Assembly: GCA_903864455.1 (NCBI GenBank)
Contig: CAIPFW010000233.1
Coordinates: 1 to 34,713 of the forward strand
Direction: 5' to 3'
Length of the DNA: 34,713 bases
DNA from: an uncultured Anaplasmataceae bacterium
Lineage (GTDB): Bacteria; Pseudomonadota; Alphaproteobacteria; Rickettsiales; CAIPFW01
In this document: piece after piece, positions 15,417 through 24,289 of the stretch
Numbering within the stretch: the stretch's first letter is position 1
Layout: each line of letters opens with the position of its first letter
Translations under genes and position numbers: made by a program
The notes under the pieces: generated by a model
Told to the model about the DNA's origin: nothing
The model's database searches: none
What the model saw: the letters and a program-made list of their open reading frames with translations, nothing else

Positions 15417-15897
15417 ATGAATTTTAGTAAACCGATTACGAGTGGATTTGACGGTTCTGGTAGTGAATTTAGAAAGTTAAATAAGAAAAAAAAAAAGAGT
15501 CGGTCGTGGTACTGGTTCGGGTATGGGGAAAACTTCTGCTCGTGGTTCGAATGGTCAAAAAGCTAGATCTGGTTGTGCTTTGCGCAATTTTGAAGGCGGC
15601 CAAAAAACAATCACTTCGTTACCTAGAAGAGGTTTCAATTCGATTAAAAAAGAAAGCGATAAATATAATATCGTTCACATCGGTAGAATAGTTGAAATGA
15701 TAGATGAATCTATTATTGATAAAAACGAGGTGATTGATAAAAATGTTTTGCTAAAGACAGGTGTTGTGAAGACTCTGAAGAGAAAAATTAAATTACTTTT
15801 CGATGTTGAGTCGAGCGTTGCTTTTAATATAAAAGTTGATTCGTATTCAAAAAACGCACTTGAGGCTGTAAAAAAAGCCGGTGGCTCTTGCTTGTAA
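15417..15897 (+). CDS. rplO: Large ribosomal subunit protein uL15, reading frame broken by an A11 run
   Basis: From ATG 15417 the first frame gives MNFSKPITSGFD... and reaches LNKKKK at the A11 run (15486-15496); continuing without a shift it ends at the TAG 15564-15566 after 49 residues. The L15 core lies one frame over: RVGRGTGSGMGKTSARG directly after the A run, then GQKARSG, FEGGQK, LPRRGFN and a C-terminal KKAGGSCL ending at 15897. Removing one A joins both parts into 159 residues, a normal L15 length. The second frame has a stop at 15478-15480 and no usual start before ATG 15523, which would lose the conserved RGxGSG rRNA-binding segment. Options are polymerase slippage in the poly(A) tract, an internal start, or a sequencing error. 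L15 is a late 50S assembly protein. Identity is certain; how it is expressed is not. Confidence 0.9.
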
Positions 15898-15921
15898 ATT
15901 AACTTATATAAAATATTCATC

Positions 15922-17175
15922 ATGACTGCACAAATGTTAAATAGAAATTTTATTTTTAAGATTTTTTTAGCATTTCTATTTTTGTTCATATTTCGTATTG
16001 GCGTTTATTTGCCATCTCCGATTGTGAATGCTGAATATTTTTTATCTAAGTTGACTACTTTCAGTCAAGGGCTGTTTGTAGGCACGATTAGCACTATCTC
16101 TTCGGGTGTTTTTGGTAGTTTCTCGATTTTATCGCTTGGTGTAATGCCATATATTTTGTCGTCTATTATGACTCAAATTATAAGTTATATTTATCAAGAT
16201 AGTAAATCGAACAATTCCAAAGACGCTGCGTTTTACGCAAAAATTAGCAGGATTTTTACTTTAGTTTTTGCGTTAATTCAGTCTACGATACTTCTTTTTA
16301 CAATGAAAAACACGTGTGATGTTTTTTACTGCAACGCAATGAGTAGGGAGATGATTTACTTTATTGCCCTGATTTCGGTAGTCGCTGGTTCGATGATTTC
16401 CGTGTGGATTGGTGAAGCTATAACTGAATATTGCGTAGGAAATGGAATATCAATGATAATATTTACCAATATCGGTTTTGATTTTGTTTCTGGGTTAATC
16501 AAGGTATTCACATCAACTGATGCCGGCTTCTCGAATTTGTTTTTAGCGTTATTTTTAATATTCGGAGTGATATGCGTAATAGTGCTTTGTGAGAAATCTG
16601 TCAGGTTAGTTGACGTTCAGTATTCGTCTTCATCAAAAAAAAATAATGATAATTTGTTGTCATTTATACCGATGAAATTGAATTTCGCTGGCGTTATGCC
16701 GATGATTTTCACTGCTACAATTATTGGATTTTTTATGTCGTCATTAAATTTAGCGATTGGTGTATTCGGAGGTATGTTTGACGATTTTATTTTATTTGCG
16801 TTGAGGAGTAAAGTTTTTTACTATTGTATTTATTTTACTTTTATATTATTATTTGCTTTAATATACAATAACGTAAGTTTCAACGTGGAAAAAGTCTCGG
16901 ATTCGTTAAGAAAAACATCTGGCGTCATACCAAATGTAAAGCCTGGATTAATGACGATTCAGTATTTTTCTGTTTTGTTGCGTAAATTGACGGTTATTGG
17001 CGTATTTTATTTGTTTTTAGTGTCTGTGTTTGTTGATTATTTTAAAGTTATCTTGAATATCGATAGTTTTATTGGTGGTACGAGTTATTTAATTATTACG
17101 GTGATCGCTTTAGAGTTAATAAATAAATATCAGGTTGAGATTTTGAACGCGAGATACAGCGAATATGTTTTATAG
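15922..17175 (+). CDS. secY: Protein translocase subunit SecY
   Basis: A 417-residue membrane protein with about ten hydrophobic segments. Visible SecY markers are FRIGVYLPSPIV at the first segment, LGVMPYILSSIMTQI, ISVWIGEAITEYCVGNGISMIIF, MKLNFAGVMPMIF, and a SGVIPNVKPG loop in the place of the usual GxxIPGIRPG. It forms the central pore of the SecYEG translocon. It is slightly shorter than the usual 430-450 residues. An A9 run at 16635-16643 is in frame. It lies between rplO and adk, as in other alphaproteobacteria. Confidence 0.96.
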   Translation: MTAQMLNRNFIFKIFLAFLFLFIFRIGVYLPSPIVNAEYFLSKLTTFSQGLFVGTISTISSGVFGSFSILSLGVMPYILSSIMTQIISYIYQDSKSNNSKDAAFYAKISRIFTLVFALIQSTILLFTMKNTCDVFYCNAMSREMIYFIALISVVAGSMISVWIGEAITEYCVGNGISMIIFTNIGFDFVSGLIKVFTSTDAGFSNLFLALFLIFGVICVIVLCEKSVRLVDVQYSSSSKKNNDNLLSFIPMKLNFAGVMPMIFTATIIGFFMSSLNLAIGVFGGMFDDFILFALRSKVFYYCIYFTFILLFALIYNNVSFNVEKVSDSLRKTSGVIPNVKPGLMTIQYFSVLLRKLTVIGVFYLFLVSVFVDYFKVILNIDSFIGGTSYLIITVIALELINKYQVEILNARYSEYVL

Positions 17176-17188
17176 TTTATAAGAGTTT

Positions 17189-17836
17189 ATGGAATTCATT
17201 GTATTTTTAGGAATGCCTGGGACGGGAAAAGGAACGCAATGCTCTTTATTGAAGGAGCGTGATGGCGTGCTTTCTTTGTCTCCAGGTGAAATCATCAGAG
17301 CGAAGTTATCTCAAGATAAGGAGATTGCTGATTCCGTAAATAGAGGTGAGTTACTCTCTGATGATTTCATAATGAATCTTGTGAGTGAAAATCTAAATGT
17401 TTTGACAAAGAGTAATGATAGCGGAGTTTTGATTTTTGATGGAATACCGAGAACGATAGGGCAGGCGAAAATATTAAATGATTTGCTTGAAACTCAGTTT
17501 AATAGTTCGCCATCATTGGTTGTATGTTTCACTGTAAAAAAGCGTTTAATTATTAATAGGCTTAATAACAGGGTGATTTGTAGCTCTTGTAACGCACCGG
17601 GACAACTATCAAAAAATTTTGTGTGTAGCGTTTGCGGTGGAAAAAGTTATACAAAGCGTCTCGACGATGATAGCGCAGTAATCAGAAAAAGATTATTTAA
17701 TAACAGGAAAAATACGAATGAGATTTATGATTTTTATAGATTGAATGGAGCGAAATGTGTAAAATTAGATGCTGATTCCAATATTGATTCTGTTTATAAG
17801 AAGTTGAAAAGGGTGGTTTTATCCACTAAAATATAG
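17189..17836 (+). CDS. adk: Adenylate kinase, zinc-lid form
   Basis: A 215-residue enzyme that converts AMP and ATP to two ADP. P-loop GMPGTGKGTQ is at residues 8-17, followed by the AMP-site LSPGEIIRA and the FDGIPRT motif (usually DGFPRT). The lid carries four cysteines in CSSC...CSVC, a zinc-binding form. RLDDDSAVIRKRL is the lid-to-core segment. Standard neighbour of secY in the spc region. Confidence 0.96.
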   Translation: MEFIVFLGMPGTGKGTQCSLLKERDGVLSLSPGEIIRAKLSQDKEIADSVNRGELLSDDFIMNLVSENLNVLTKSNDSGVLIFDGIPRTIGQAKILNDLLETQFNSSPSLVVCFTVKKRLIINRLNNRVICSSCNAPGQLSKNFVCSVCGGKSYTKRLDDDSAVIRKRLFNNRKNTNEIYDFYRLNGAKCVKLDADSNIDSVYKKLKRVVLSTKI

Positions 17837-17855
17837 TTTTATAGGTTAAGTTTAT

Positions 17856-18233
17856 ATGAGTATAGTAATTGCTGAGGTTGTTTTAAATGTAAATAAGCGC
17901 TTGCCTTATAGTTTGACTGGCGTTCGTGGGATAGGTTTGTCCAGAGCTAAGGCGATTTGCAAGGCATTGAATTTTGATGAAATGAAATTTTTGCGCGATC
18001 TTGATGATGCCGAATTGCGTGCATTGAGTGAATATATCAATGAAAATTATAGCGAAGAGATTGGTAGTAATCTTAGAAGAAACGAACAAAAAAGAATTCA
18101 AGAGTTGATGTCATTGGGTAGTTATATTGGTTTGAGGCACAGGAAGAGGTTGCCTGTTCGTGGGCAGAGAACAAGCTCAAATGCAAAAACTCGTAGGGGG
18201 AAAGCTGGTTCAAAAGTTCAGAAAAAAAAGTAA
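17856..18233 (+). CDS. rpsM: Small ribosomal subunit protein uS13
   Basis: A 125-residue protein. Markers are YSLTGVRGIGLSRAKAICKAL, the helix region with EEIGSNLRRNEQKRIQELMSLGSYIGLRHRKRLPVRGQRT and SNAKTRRGKAG. S13 contacts the 50S subunit and P-site tRNA. Start of the alpha-operon part. Confidence 0.97.
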   Translation: MSIVIAEVVLNVNKRLPYSLTGVRGIGLSRAKAICKALNFDEMKFLRDLDDAELRALSEYINENYSEEIGSNLRRNEQKRIQELMSLGSYIGLRHRKRLPVRGQRTSSNAKTRRGKAGSKVQKKK

Positions 18234-18248
18234 TTTAGGGGTTATTAT

Positions 18249-18662
18249 ATGTCAACAGTCCAAAAAAAAGATTTGAATTTAAAAAAAACTAACTTGTTAA
18301 AAAAGCGCAAAACTGTTCCTACGATTGCGAGGGCAGTAGTTTTGACTACTTTTAATAATAATATAATTTCGATTTCTGATTCGGAGGGTAACGTTATTGT
18401 AGCTAGTTCATCTGGTGCACAAGGATTCAAAGGCACGAGAAAAGCTACTCCTTATGCCGCACAAGTTACTGCTTCTGAGGTTGCAAAAATTGCGGTCGAT
18501 TTGGGAGTGCGTTGTGTAAGTGTTATCATCAGAGGCGTTGGTCCAGGAAGAGATTCGGCAGTCTTGGCTCTCAGAAACTCAGGTTTGAAAATTAGCGTAA
18601 TTTCTTTTGACGTAAGGCTGGCTCATAATGGTTGCAGGGCAAGAAAAAGAAGAAGAGTGTAA
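18249..18662 (+). CDS. rpsK: Small ribosomal subunit protein uS11
   Basis: A 137-residue protein. Markers are GAQGFKGTRKATPYAAQVTA, RGVGPGRDSAVLALRNSGL and the C-terminal AHNGCRARKRRRV. S11 forms the platform of the 30S subunit near the Shine-Dalgarno site. The first 25 residues are lysine-rich and a little longer than usual. Confidence 0.97.
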   Translation: MSTVQKKDLNLKKTNLLKKRKTVPTIARAVVLTTFNNNIISISDSEGNVIVASSSGAQGFKGTRKATPYAAQVTASEVAKIAVDLGVRCVSVIIRGVGPGRDSAVLALRNSGLKISVISFDVRLAHNGCRARKRRRV

Positions 18663-18681
18663 AATTTTTTTGGTCAAATTT

Positions 18682-19812
18682 ATGTTTAATGTGGAGCAGG
18701 ATTTATCTCATAGGAACTTGTTGAGAGCAAAATCTATAGATTATATTCATTCATCTGAAGAGATGAATGGTTTGTATAGCTCGGGAACTGTAGTATTATC
18801 GCCTATTTTCAAAGGCCTTGATGTTACAATCGCTCATTCCATGAGGAGAGTATTACTTGGGGCTTCATCTGGTTATGCGATTATAGCTTTTCAGATTGAG
18901 GGCGTCCTTCATGAATTTTCCTATATAAATGGGGTAGTAGAAGATATTTTAACAATTGGATTGAATCTGAAGCAGGTGCGATTGAAGTCTTCTAAAGATG
19001 CAAAAGTTAGTGAGACTATCTCCATAGATTTGAAGGGGCCGTGTGAATTTAAAGCTGGGATGATTGAAGATTTCGCAAATGTAAAAGTTGTAAACAAAGA
19101 TCATGTAATATTTACTATTAATAGCGATATTAATGTATCAATCAAGTTGATTCTTGCGTTTGGATATAATTATGTTCAAGCTGATTCTTTTAAAAAAACT
19201 GGTGTAAAAAGCCCAGGGTTGATATATATTGATGCGCTTTTCAATCCAATTAAAAATGTTTCGTTTAGCTCGGAAGATATTATTGTGAATAGCGAAGATT
19301 ATAAAAAGCTTTATATTTCTATTGAAACTGATGGGACGATAGATTACAGAGATGCTTTGCTAAATGCCGCAAATTTAATGAAGGAGCAGCTTTTCATTCT
19401 ATCGTCGAATGCCCAGCAGACAACATTTTTTGATGATGATTCATCCGATAGTTTAAATATTTTTGATGATGAGATAGGGAAAGACTATTTATTGAGTGCT
19501 TCTGGGGTTCGATATAATATGAATTTATTTAAAAATATTCATGAAATCGAAATGCCGATTAGAGCACATAATGCTTTTGTGAAGGCGAATATTGTATATT
19601 TAGGCGACTTGATAAATATTCCATATAAGGAATTGATTTCAATGTCGAATCTTGGAAGGAAATCTTTGGAGTTGGTATCAAATTGTATTATGAAATATAA
19701 TTTGCGATTTGACATGAACATTTCCCCATGGCCACCAGTAGATTTGCTAAATCTGCGGAAGCAATATGAAGGAAGGATGAATTCTTCGTTGAAGAAAAAA
19801 GTTAATTGGTAA
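18682..19812 (+). CDS. rpoA: RNA polymerase subunit alpha
   Basis: Start chosen at ATG 18682 (376 residues, MFNVEQDLSHRNL); a longer start at 18628 would overlap rpsK. The N-terminal assembly domain has AHSMRRVLLGASSGYAI and IEGVLHEFSYINGVVEDIL. The C-terminal domain (about 290-355) has IRAHNAFVKANIVYLGDL, with the arginine equivalent to the UP-element-binding R265 of E. coli, then MSNLGRKSLELVSN. It is about 35-45 residues longer than most alpha subunits, from an extended N-terminus and an acidic DDDSSDS linker. Confidence 0.96.
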   Translation: MFNVEQDLSHRNLLRAKSIDYIHSSEEMNGLYSSGTVVLSPIFKGLDVTIAHSMRRVLLGASSGYAIIAFQIEGVLHEFSYINGVVEDILTIGLNLKQVRLKSSKDAKVSETISIDLKGPCEFKAGMIEDFANVKVVNKDHVIFTINSDINVSIKLILAFGYNYVQADSFKKTGVKSPGLIYIDALFNPIKNVSFSSEDIIVNSEDYKKLYISIETDGTIDYRDALLNAANLMKEQLFILSSNAQQTTFFDDDSSDSLNIFDDEIGKDYLLSASGVRYNMNLFKNIHEIEMPIRAHNAFVKANIVYLGDLINIPYKELISMSNLGRKSLELVSNCIMKYNLRFDMNISPWPPVDLLNLRKQYEGRMNSSLKKKVNW

Positions 19813-19832
19813 AATTTTAATTGGTATAAATT

Positions 19833-20252
19833 ATGAGACACTTAGTTGCTGGTAAAAAATTAAATAGAAATACTTCACATAGAATTTCTTTGATCAGAAA
19901 TATGACTATTTCTTTAGTTCAACATGAGCAAATTATAACAACCTTACCAAAGGCAAAATTTCTGAGACCATTCGCTGAAAAAATTATTACTATCGGTATC
20001 GAATACGCAAAATCAAAAGACGAAAGTAGAAAATTATTTTTACGCAGATTGCTTTTGGCTAGATTGGGTAGCAAAAGTCATAATGCCGTAGAAAAAATTG
20101 TAGCTATTTTATCTGAAAGATACAAAAATAGAAATGGCGGATATACTAGAATATTAAAATATAAACATCGTATCGATAGTACTCAAACAGCAGTGATTGA
20201 GTTTGTTGATAGAGATGTAGAGGCTAGAGGAAGACCATTCTTGAAAAAATAA
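19833..20252 (+). CDS. rplQ: Large ribosomal subunit protein bL17
   Basis: A 139-residue protein beginning MRHLVAGKKLNRNTSHRISL, followed by QHEQIITTLPKAKFLRPFAEK and GGYTRILKYKHRI. Last gene of the plus-strand ribosomal block; a terminator-like hairpin follows at 20309-20344. Confidence 0.97.
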   Translation: MRHLVAGKKLNRNTSHRISLIRNMTISLVQHEQIITTLPKAKFLRPFAEKIITIGIEYAKSKDESRKLFLRRLLLARLGSKSHNAVEKIVAILSERYKNRNGGYTRILKYKHRIDSTQTAVIEFVDRDVEARGRPFLKK

Positions 20253-20308
20253 ATATCGCAAACTGTGAAAATCTAATTCCTCAGGTTTTTATCTTGAGAA
20301 GAACATGA

Positions 20309-20344
20309 GAAATCTGAAATTATTCAAAACTAATTTGAGATTTC
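20309..20344 (+). terminator. Terminator-like hairpin between rplQ and prs
   Basis: A 14-bp stem with one mismatch: GAAATCTGAAATTA (20309-20322) and TAATTTGAGATTTC (20331-20344) around the loop TTCAAAAC. It lies 57 bases after rplQ and overlaps the 3' end of the convergent prs gene. The T-run afterwards is interrupted (ATTTAAAATTTCTTTT), so it is an imperfect intrinsic terminator. It could serve the ribosomal operon, and possibly both directions. Confidence 0.5.
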
Positions 20345-21616
20345 ATTTAAAATTTCTTTTATTATCATTTGATGAATTGGCTTTATCTCAAATTTTTGAT
20401 TTTGATTGCTTTGGGAATAAAAATTTTGAATCTTGGATAATGCGGATGTTTCTGTATCGGTGATGAAGATTTTTGTAAATGCGGAATCGTGCATTTTTTC
20501 AACTGCATTTTGTGAAAGAACGGCGTGAGTTGTGAAGCAATATATATCATTCGCTCCGTAACTTTCTTTTAATGCTTTTGCAGAATTGCATAGAGTGCCT
20601 CCCGTATCTAAGATGTCATCAATGATGATGCATGTTTTTCCATCAATTCTTGGGCCTACGATTTCAGTTATTTCTGATTTACCCGGTTCTGGTCTTCTTT
20701 TTGTAATGAAAATAATTTTTCCTTCGTATTCGCTGAGTAAATTAATGAAGGATTTTGTTTGCGCTCCATATATAATGAAAATTGAGAGTAGGTGATTTTT
20801 GATTTCACTCCACAAAATTTTTACTTTTTCAGCGCATCCATGATCTGGAGCAACTAAGACGAGTTTGTTGACAAAAAACTCAAAAATAATTGCTAAGGCG
20901 AATTCGGAAGATTGCGTTCCTATAAATTCTATATCTTCTTCTGATTGCAGTCCGCTAAATAATCGGAAAAAACTCTCGATATGTTTTTTTTGGGACAAAT
21001 CTTCTAAATGGGATAAAATAATTTCTTTAAATACATCGCCAAAAATCTCCAATAAATGTTCTTTTTCAATCATGTTGTGCTTTATGTGATTTTCATCGCA
21101 ATATTTGGCGAGTGCCGTAGAGTGAGGGTCGATTGTGACTAATTTTGTCAATCCGCAAACTTTTAAAGTTTTGATTTTAATTTCTAAGGCCGATGGTTCT
21201 GAAGTTTCGTATTCTTCTTCATCGATAATTTTGATGGCATTGATAGTTCTATCCTGCCTCGCATATCCAAAATTTGTCGCAATTAATATTATTTCGGCGT
21301 TTTTATTCAAATTTCGGCAGGCATTAATGATGCATTCGGTTTCAAAAAAGATAGAATCTACAGATTTATTGATAAATTTATTTTCTGAGATCGACTGAAT
21401 GACGATGAATTTATGGCAACTCTCAAACGAGAATTCCGATTTATCAGCGATTAATTTAATTCGAGTTTCGCCATTATTAAAAGTTGTGATTTCTGTCAAA
21501 TCATGCAAAAAAGACAAACTATCGTTGTGAATATTTAATCTTTGCAAAGTTTCTTTTAATAAATTTTTATTTATTGGGCAGTTACTTCCATTAATTATAA
21601 AAATATTTTTTGTCAT
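20330..21616 (-). CDS. prs: Ribose-phosphate pyrophosphokinase, enlarged by insertions
   Basis: A 428-residue protein against the usual 310-320. The family motifs are all there in order: NNGETRIKL (about 47-55), FGYARQDR (116-123), VTIDPHS with H165 at the usual histidine position, APDHG (256-260), FITKRRPEPGKSE (303-315) and the PRPP loop IIDDILDTGGTL (331-342). The enzyme makes PRPP from ribose 5-phosphate and ATP for nucleotide synthesis. The extra length is spread over a longer N-terminus, a stretch after the RQDR motif, and 30-40 residues around 200-250, where regulatory and subunit contacts lie in other Prs enzymes. It is convergent with rplQ and divergent from cckA. Confidence 0.88.
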   Translation of the reverse strand: MTKNIFIINGSNCPINKNLLKETLQRLNIHNDSLSFLHDLTEITTFNNGETRIKLIADKSEFSFESCHKFIVIQSISENKFINKSVDSIFFETECIINACRNLNKNAEIILIATNFGYARQDRTINAIKIIDEEEYETSEPSALEIKIKTLKVCGLTKLVTIDPHSTALAKYCDENHIKHNMIEKEHLLEIFGDVFKEIILSHLEDLSQKKHIESFFRLFSGLQSEEDIEFIGTQSSEFALAIIFEFFVNKLVLVAPDHGCAEKVKILWSEIKNHLLSIFIIYGAQTKSFINLLSEYEGKIIFITKRRPEPGKSEITEIVGPRIDGKTCIIIDDILDTGGTLCNSAKALKESYGANDIYCFTTHAVLSQNAVEKMHDSAFTKIFITDTETSALSKIQNFYSQSNQNQKFEIKPIHQMIIKEILNEISN

Positions 21617-21721
21617 TGCGTTGAATTTTTTATAAATATATAACTAAATTGTTAACATCATACTATATATTGCGAGATTTCCAAAGAAAAAATATTCAAT
21701 TGATTGAAGATTGCTGTTGAT

Positions 21722-21751
21722 TTGACTAAACTTTTAGTTGCAAAGCATAAA
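21722..21751 (+). promoter_or_regulatory. Candidate promoter of cckA
   Basis: TTGACT (21722-21727, 5 of 6) with an 18-base spacer and CATAAA (21746-21751, 4 of 6), ending 33 bases before the cckA ATG. It lies in the 168-base divergent gap between prs and cckA. No clear prs promoter was identified on the other strand. Confidence 0.35.
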
Positions 21752-21784
21752 AAAATTATATTTTAATAGAGTGAAATTCGCAAA

Positions 21785-24124
21785 ATGAAGAAAAAGAACT
21801 TGGGGTTTTTAATATTATTGTGTGTTTTTATTTTTTCAGCATTCGAGATTGATGAAAGAATCGAAGATGGGTTCAACTTTTTGATTTATATTTTATTTGG
21901 AGTGCTTTTATTTCTTTTTTTGAAAAAGAACAAAGTAAATCAAGAATTCACGATATTTTTTCAAGATTTCTTTTCATATTCCTCGTTGCTGTATTTCATC
22001 TTGGATAAAAACAATGAGATTCTTTATTTCGACAATCGAAATCATAAAAAAATAAATGAATTTCTTGAACAAACAGATAATTTGAATAAATTATTGGAAT
22101 ATTTAAATTTATCCAAGGAGCACATTGAGATGGTAAATTTATTTTTATCAAAAAATGAAAATTTTGAAATCAGCGCAAATTATGAATTGAAAAACGTTGC
22201 GGAAAATATTATGATGCCATTTTTCAAAATTACAATGATTTATGATGAAAAATCTAAGAATAAAATTTTATTTTTTACTGAGAATGCTAATAAAAATTTA
22301 TTAAAAATTGCAAATTATCACAATCTAGGATTTTTTAAATTAACTTATGAAAAAGATATTTTGGATGAAAACGAAGTCGCAAACAAGATAAGTGATGCTG
22401 ATGAAAAATATATTTTCAGCTTAGTGGAGAAAAACTTTATTCAGCGTAATGAGAAAGATAATCAGAACATGCAAAATCAATTTTTGTATATTCATGAAGA
22501 AAAAAATTATTTGATTTCTATTTTTCAAAGAATTTCTTTTAATTTGTCGGACAAGCGATTTATTTCGAAATACATCATTCTGACTTCTGAGAACAAGGAA
22601 TTGAATTTCTGGAGTTTATTTTTTGCTGAAAATTTTATTCCAATAGGTGAGATGAACCAGAATTTCGAGATTTTAAAGGCGAATAAAAAACTCAAAGAGA
22701 TTCTTCGTTTTTTTAGCGATAAGAATAATAATTTTTTTGATTTTTTTGAGATTCAAAAGGATGACGAACATTCAAATCAATATTTAATTGATGAGTTGAA
22801 GAAAAACAATGCGATGAATCTGGATGTTGTTTTGAAATTTGATTCAAATAGTGAATTTACTTTATTTTTTCAGAGAGCGGGGGATTTGATTTTGATTTAT
22901 GTTATTCAAGGTCAAGCGAATAAAAATCTTGAAATGAATTTTAATCATAGTCAAAAGATGCAAGTGATTGGCAATTTGGCGAGCGGAATCGCTCATGATT
23001 TCAATAATTTGCTGACAGGGATGATAGGTTTTTGTGATTTATTGATGCAAAGGCATGCTTCTGATATGGAATCGACATCAATGTTGATTCATATAAAGCA
23101 AAATATAGTGAGGGCGATAGATTTGATAAAAAAACTTTCAACGTTCTCAAAAAGGCAAAAACTGAAAATTGAGGTGATAGATATTCAAAAAACGATGAGA
23201 AATATCGTCGATTTGTTGAAAAGAATTATTGGAGAGAATATTGAGCTCAATGTAGAATATAAAGAGAGTGATATTCTTCAAACCGAAATTGACCAATCGC
23301 AATTCGAGCAGATTATTATTAATTTGCTTGTGAATAGTCGTGATGCGATAAAGAAAAATGGTCGAATTGATATTCTTATTGATTCTGTTCATATAAAAGA
23401 TTCGCATTATAAAATTCACCCATCGCTTAAAGTTTATTCTGTTGATGGTGAGAAAATTGAGATTGGAGATTATATAATTATTAGAATTTCTGACAATGGA
23501 GACGGTATCGAGGAGTCAAAAGCGAATAATATCTTTGAGCCATTTTATACTACGAAAGAGAGAGGGTCTGGTCTAGGTCTTTCGATGATTTATGGTGCTT
23601 TGAAGCAAGTGAGCGGTTATATTTTTTTCACAACTGAAATTGGAATCGGCTCAACTTTTTATATATTTTTAAAAAAATATAGTGGGGTGATTGAGAGCTC
23701 AGAGAGTGAGGATATGGTACAAATTGACTTTTCGCCAAAATTAAATAAACAACATAGAATTGTGTTGGTTGAGGATGAGAATTCTGTGCGAGAGTTTGTT
23801 ACGCAGGCTTTAAAGAATCTGAATCATGATGTGATTCCATTTGAGTCGAGCGAGGAGGGGTTAGAGTTTTTGAAAAATTATAAGCATGGAGTGGATTTAA
23901 TTATCACCGACGTTATGATGCCAAAAGTGAATGGGTATGATTTTATGAATGAAGTCAAGATAAATAAAAAGTATGAAAAAACAAAATTTTTATTCATTTC
24001 TGGGTATATGGAAAATACAATCCTTCAGAGTTTTGAGAATGGAGACTTGAAATGCGAATTTCTCGCTAAGCCATTCACTTTAAAATCTTTGTTGAAAAAG
24101 GTGGAAGAGATTTTATATCAATAG
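21785..24124 (+). CDS. cckA: Hybrid sensor histidine kinase, CckA type
   Basis: A 779-residue protein. Two membrane segments (about 5-18 and 28-46) are followed by a long, weakly conserved sensory region where PAS domains are expected. The kinase core has SGIAHDFNNLLTGMIGF with the phospho-acceptor H404, an N-box NLLVNSRDAI, DNGDGIE at about 568 and GSGLGLSMIYG at about 594. A receiver domain follows with VLVEDEN, phospho-acceptor D709 in ITDVMMPKVNGYD and the FLAKPF lysine. In alphaproteobacteria CckA passes phosphate through ChpT to the cell-cycle regulator CtrA; that role here is inferred. An acidic out-of-frame reading continues past its stop (see findings). Confidence 0.88.
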   Translation: MKKKNLGFLILLCVFIFSAFEIDERIEDGFNFLIYILFGVLLFLFLKKNKVNQEFTIFFQDFFSYSSLLYFILDKNNEILYFDNRNHKKINEFLEQTDNLNKLLEYLNLSKEHIEMVNLFLSKNENFEISANYELKNVAENIMMPFFKITMIYDEKSKNKILFFTENANKNLLKIANYHNLGFFKLTYEKDILDENEVANKISDADEKYIFSLVEKNFIQRNEKDNQNMQNQFLYIHEEKNYLISIFQRISFNLSDKRFISKYIILTSENKELNFWSLFFAENFIPIGEMNQNFEILKANKKLKEILRFFSDKNNNFFDFFEIQKDDEHSNQYLIDELKKNNAMNLDVVLKFDSNSEFTLFFQRAGDLILIYVIQGQANKNLEMNFNHSQKMQVIGNLASGIAHDFNNLLTGMIGFCDLLMQRHASDMESTSMLIHIKQNIVRAIDLIKKLSTFSKRQKLKIEVIDIQKTMRNIVDLLKRIIGENIELNVEYKESDILQTEIDQSQFEQIIINLLVNSRDAIKKNGRIDILIDSVHIKDSHYKIHPSLKVYSVDGEKIEIGDYIIIRISDNGDGIEESKANNIFEPFYTTKERGSGLGLSMIYGALKQVSGYIFFTTEIGIGSTFYIFLKKYSGVIESSESEDMVQIDFSPKLNKQHRIVLVEDENSVREFVTQALKNLNHDVIPFESSEEGLEFLKNYKHGVDLIITDVMMPKVNGYDFMNEVKINKKYEKTKFLFISGYMENTILQSFENGDLKCEFLAKPFTLKSLLKKVEEILYQ

Positions 24125-24289
24125 ATGATGAAACTGAGATTGAAGATTCTGAGGTATTTTTTGATTCCGAAGTTTTGTATCCAGAATCTTTTGAATCTAT
24201 TCTTTGAAGCCTTTGTTGCGTCATTTTAATTTTTTTTATTAAATGAAAAGAAAGTATAATATATATTCATAAAAAAAATAAAAAAATCA

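Noticed and set aside
15506..15691. 61-codon frame inside rplO
   Set aside because: It is an out-of-frame reading of the L15 core; the L15 motifs are in the frame of ATG 15523.
18628..18681. Longer rpoA start overlapping rpsK
   Set aside because: The added residues read through the rpsK end in another frame and do not resemble alpha; ATG 18682 fits better.
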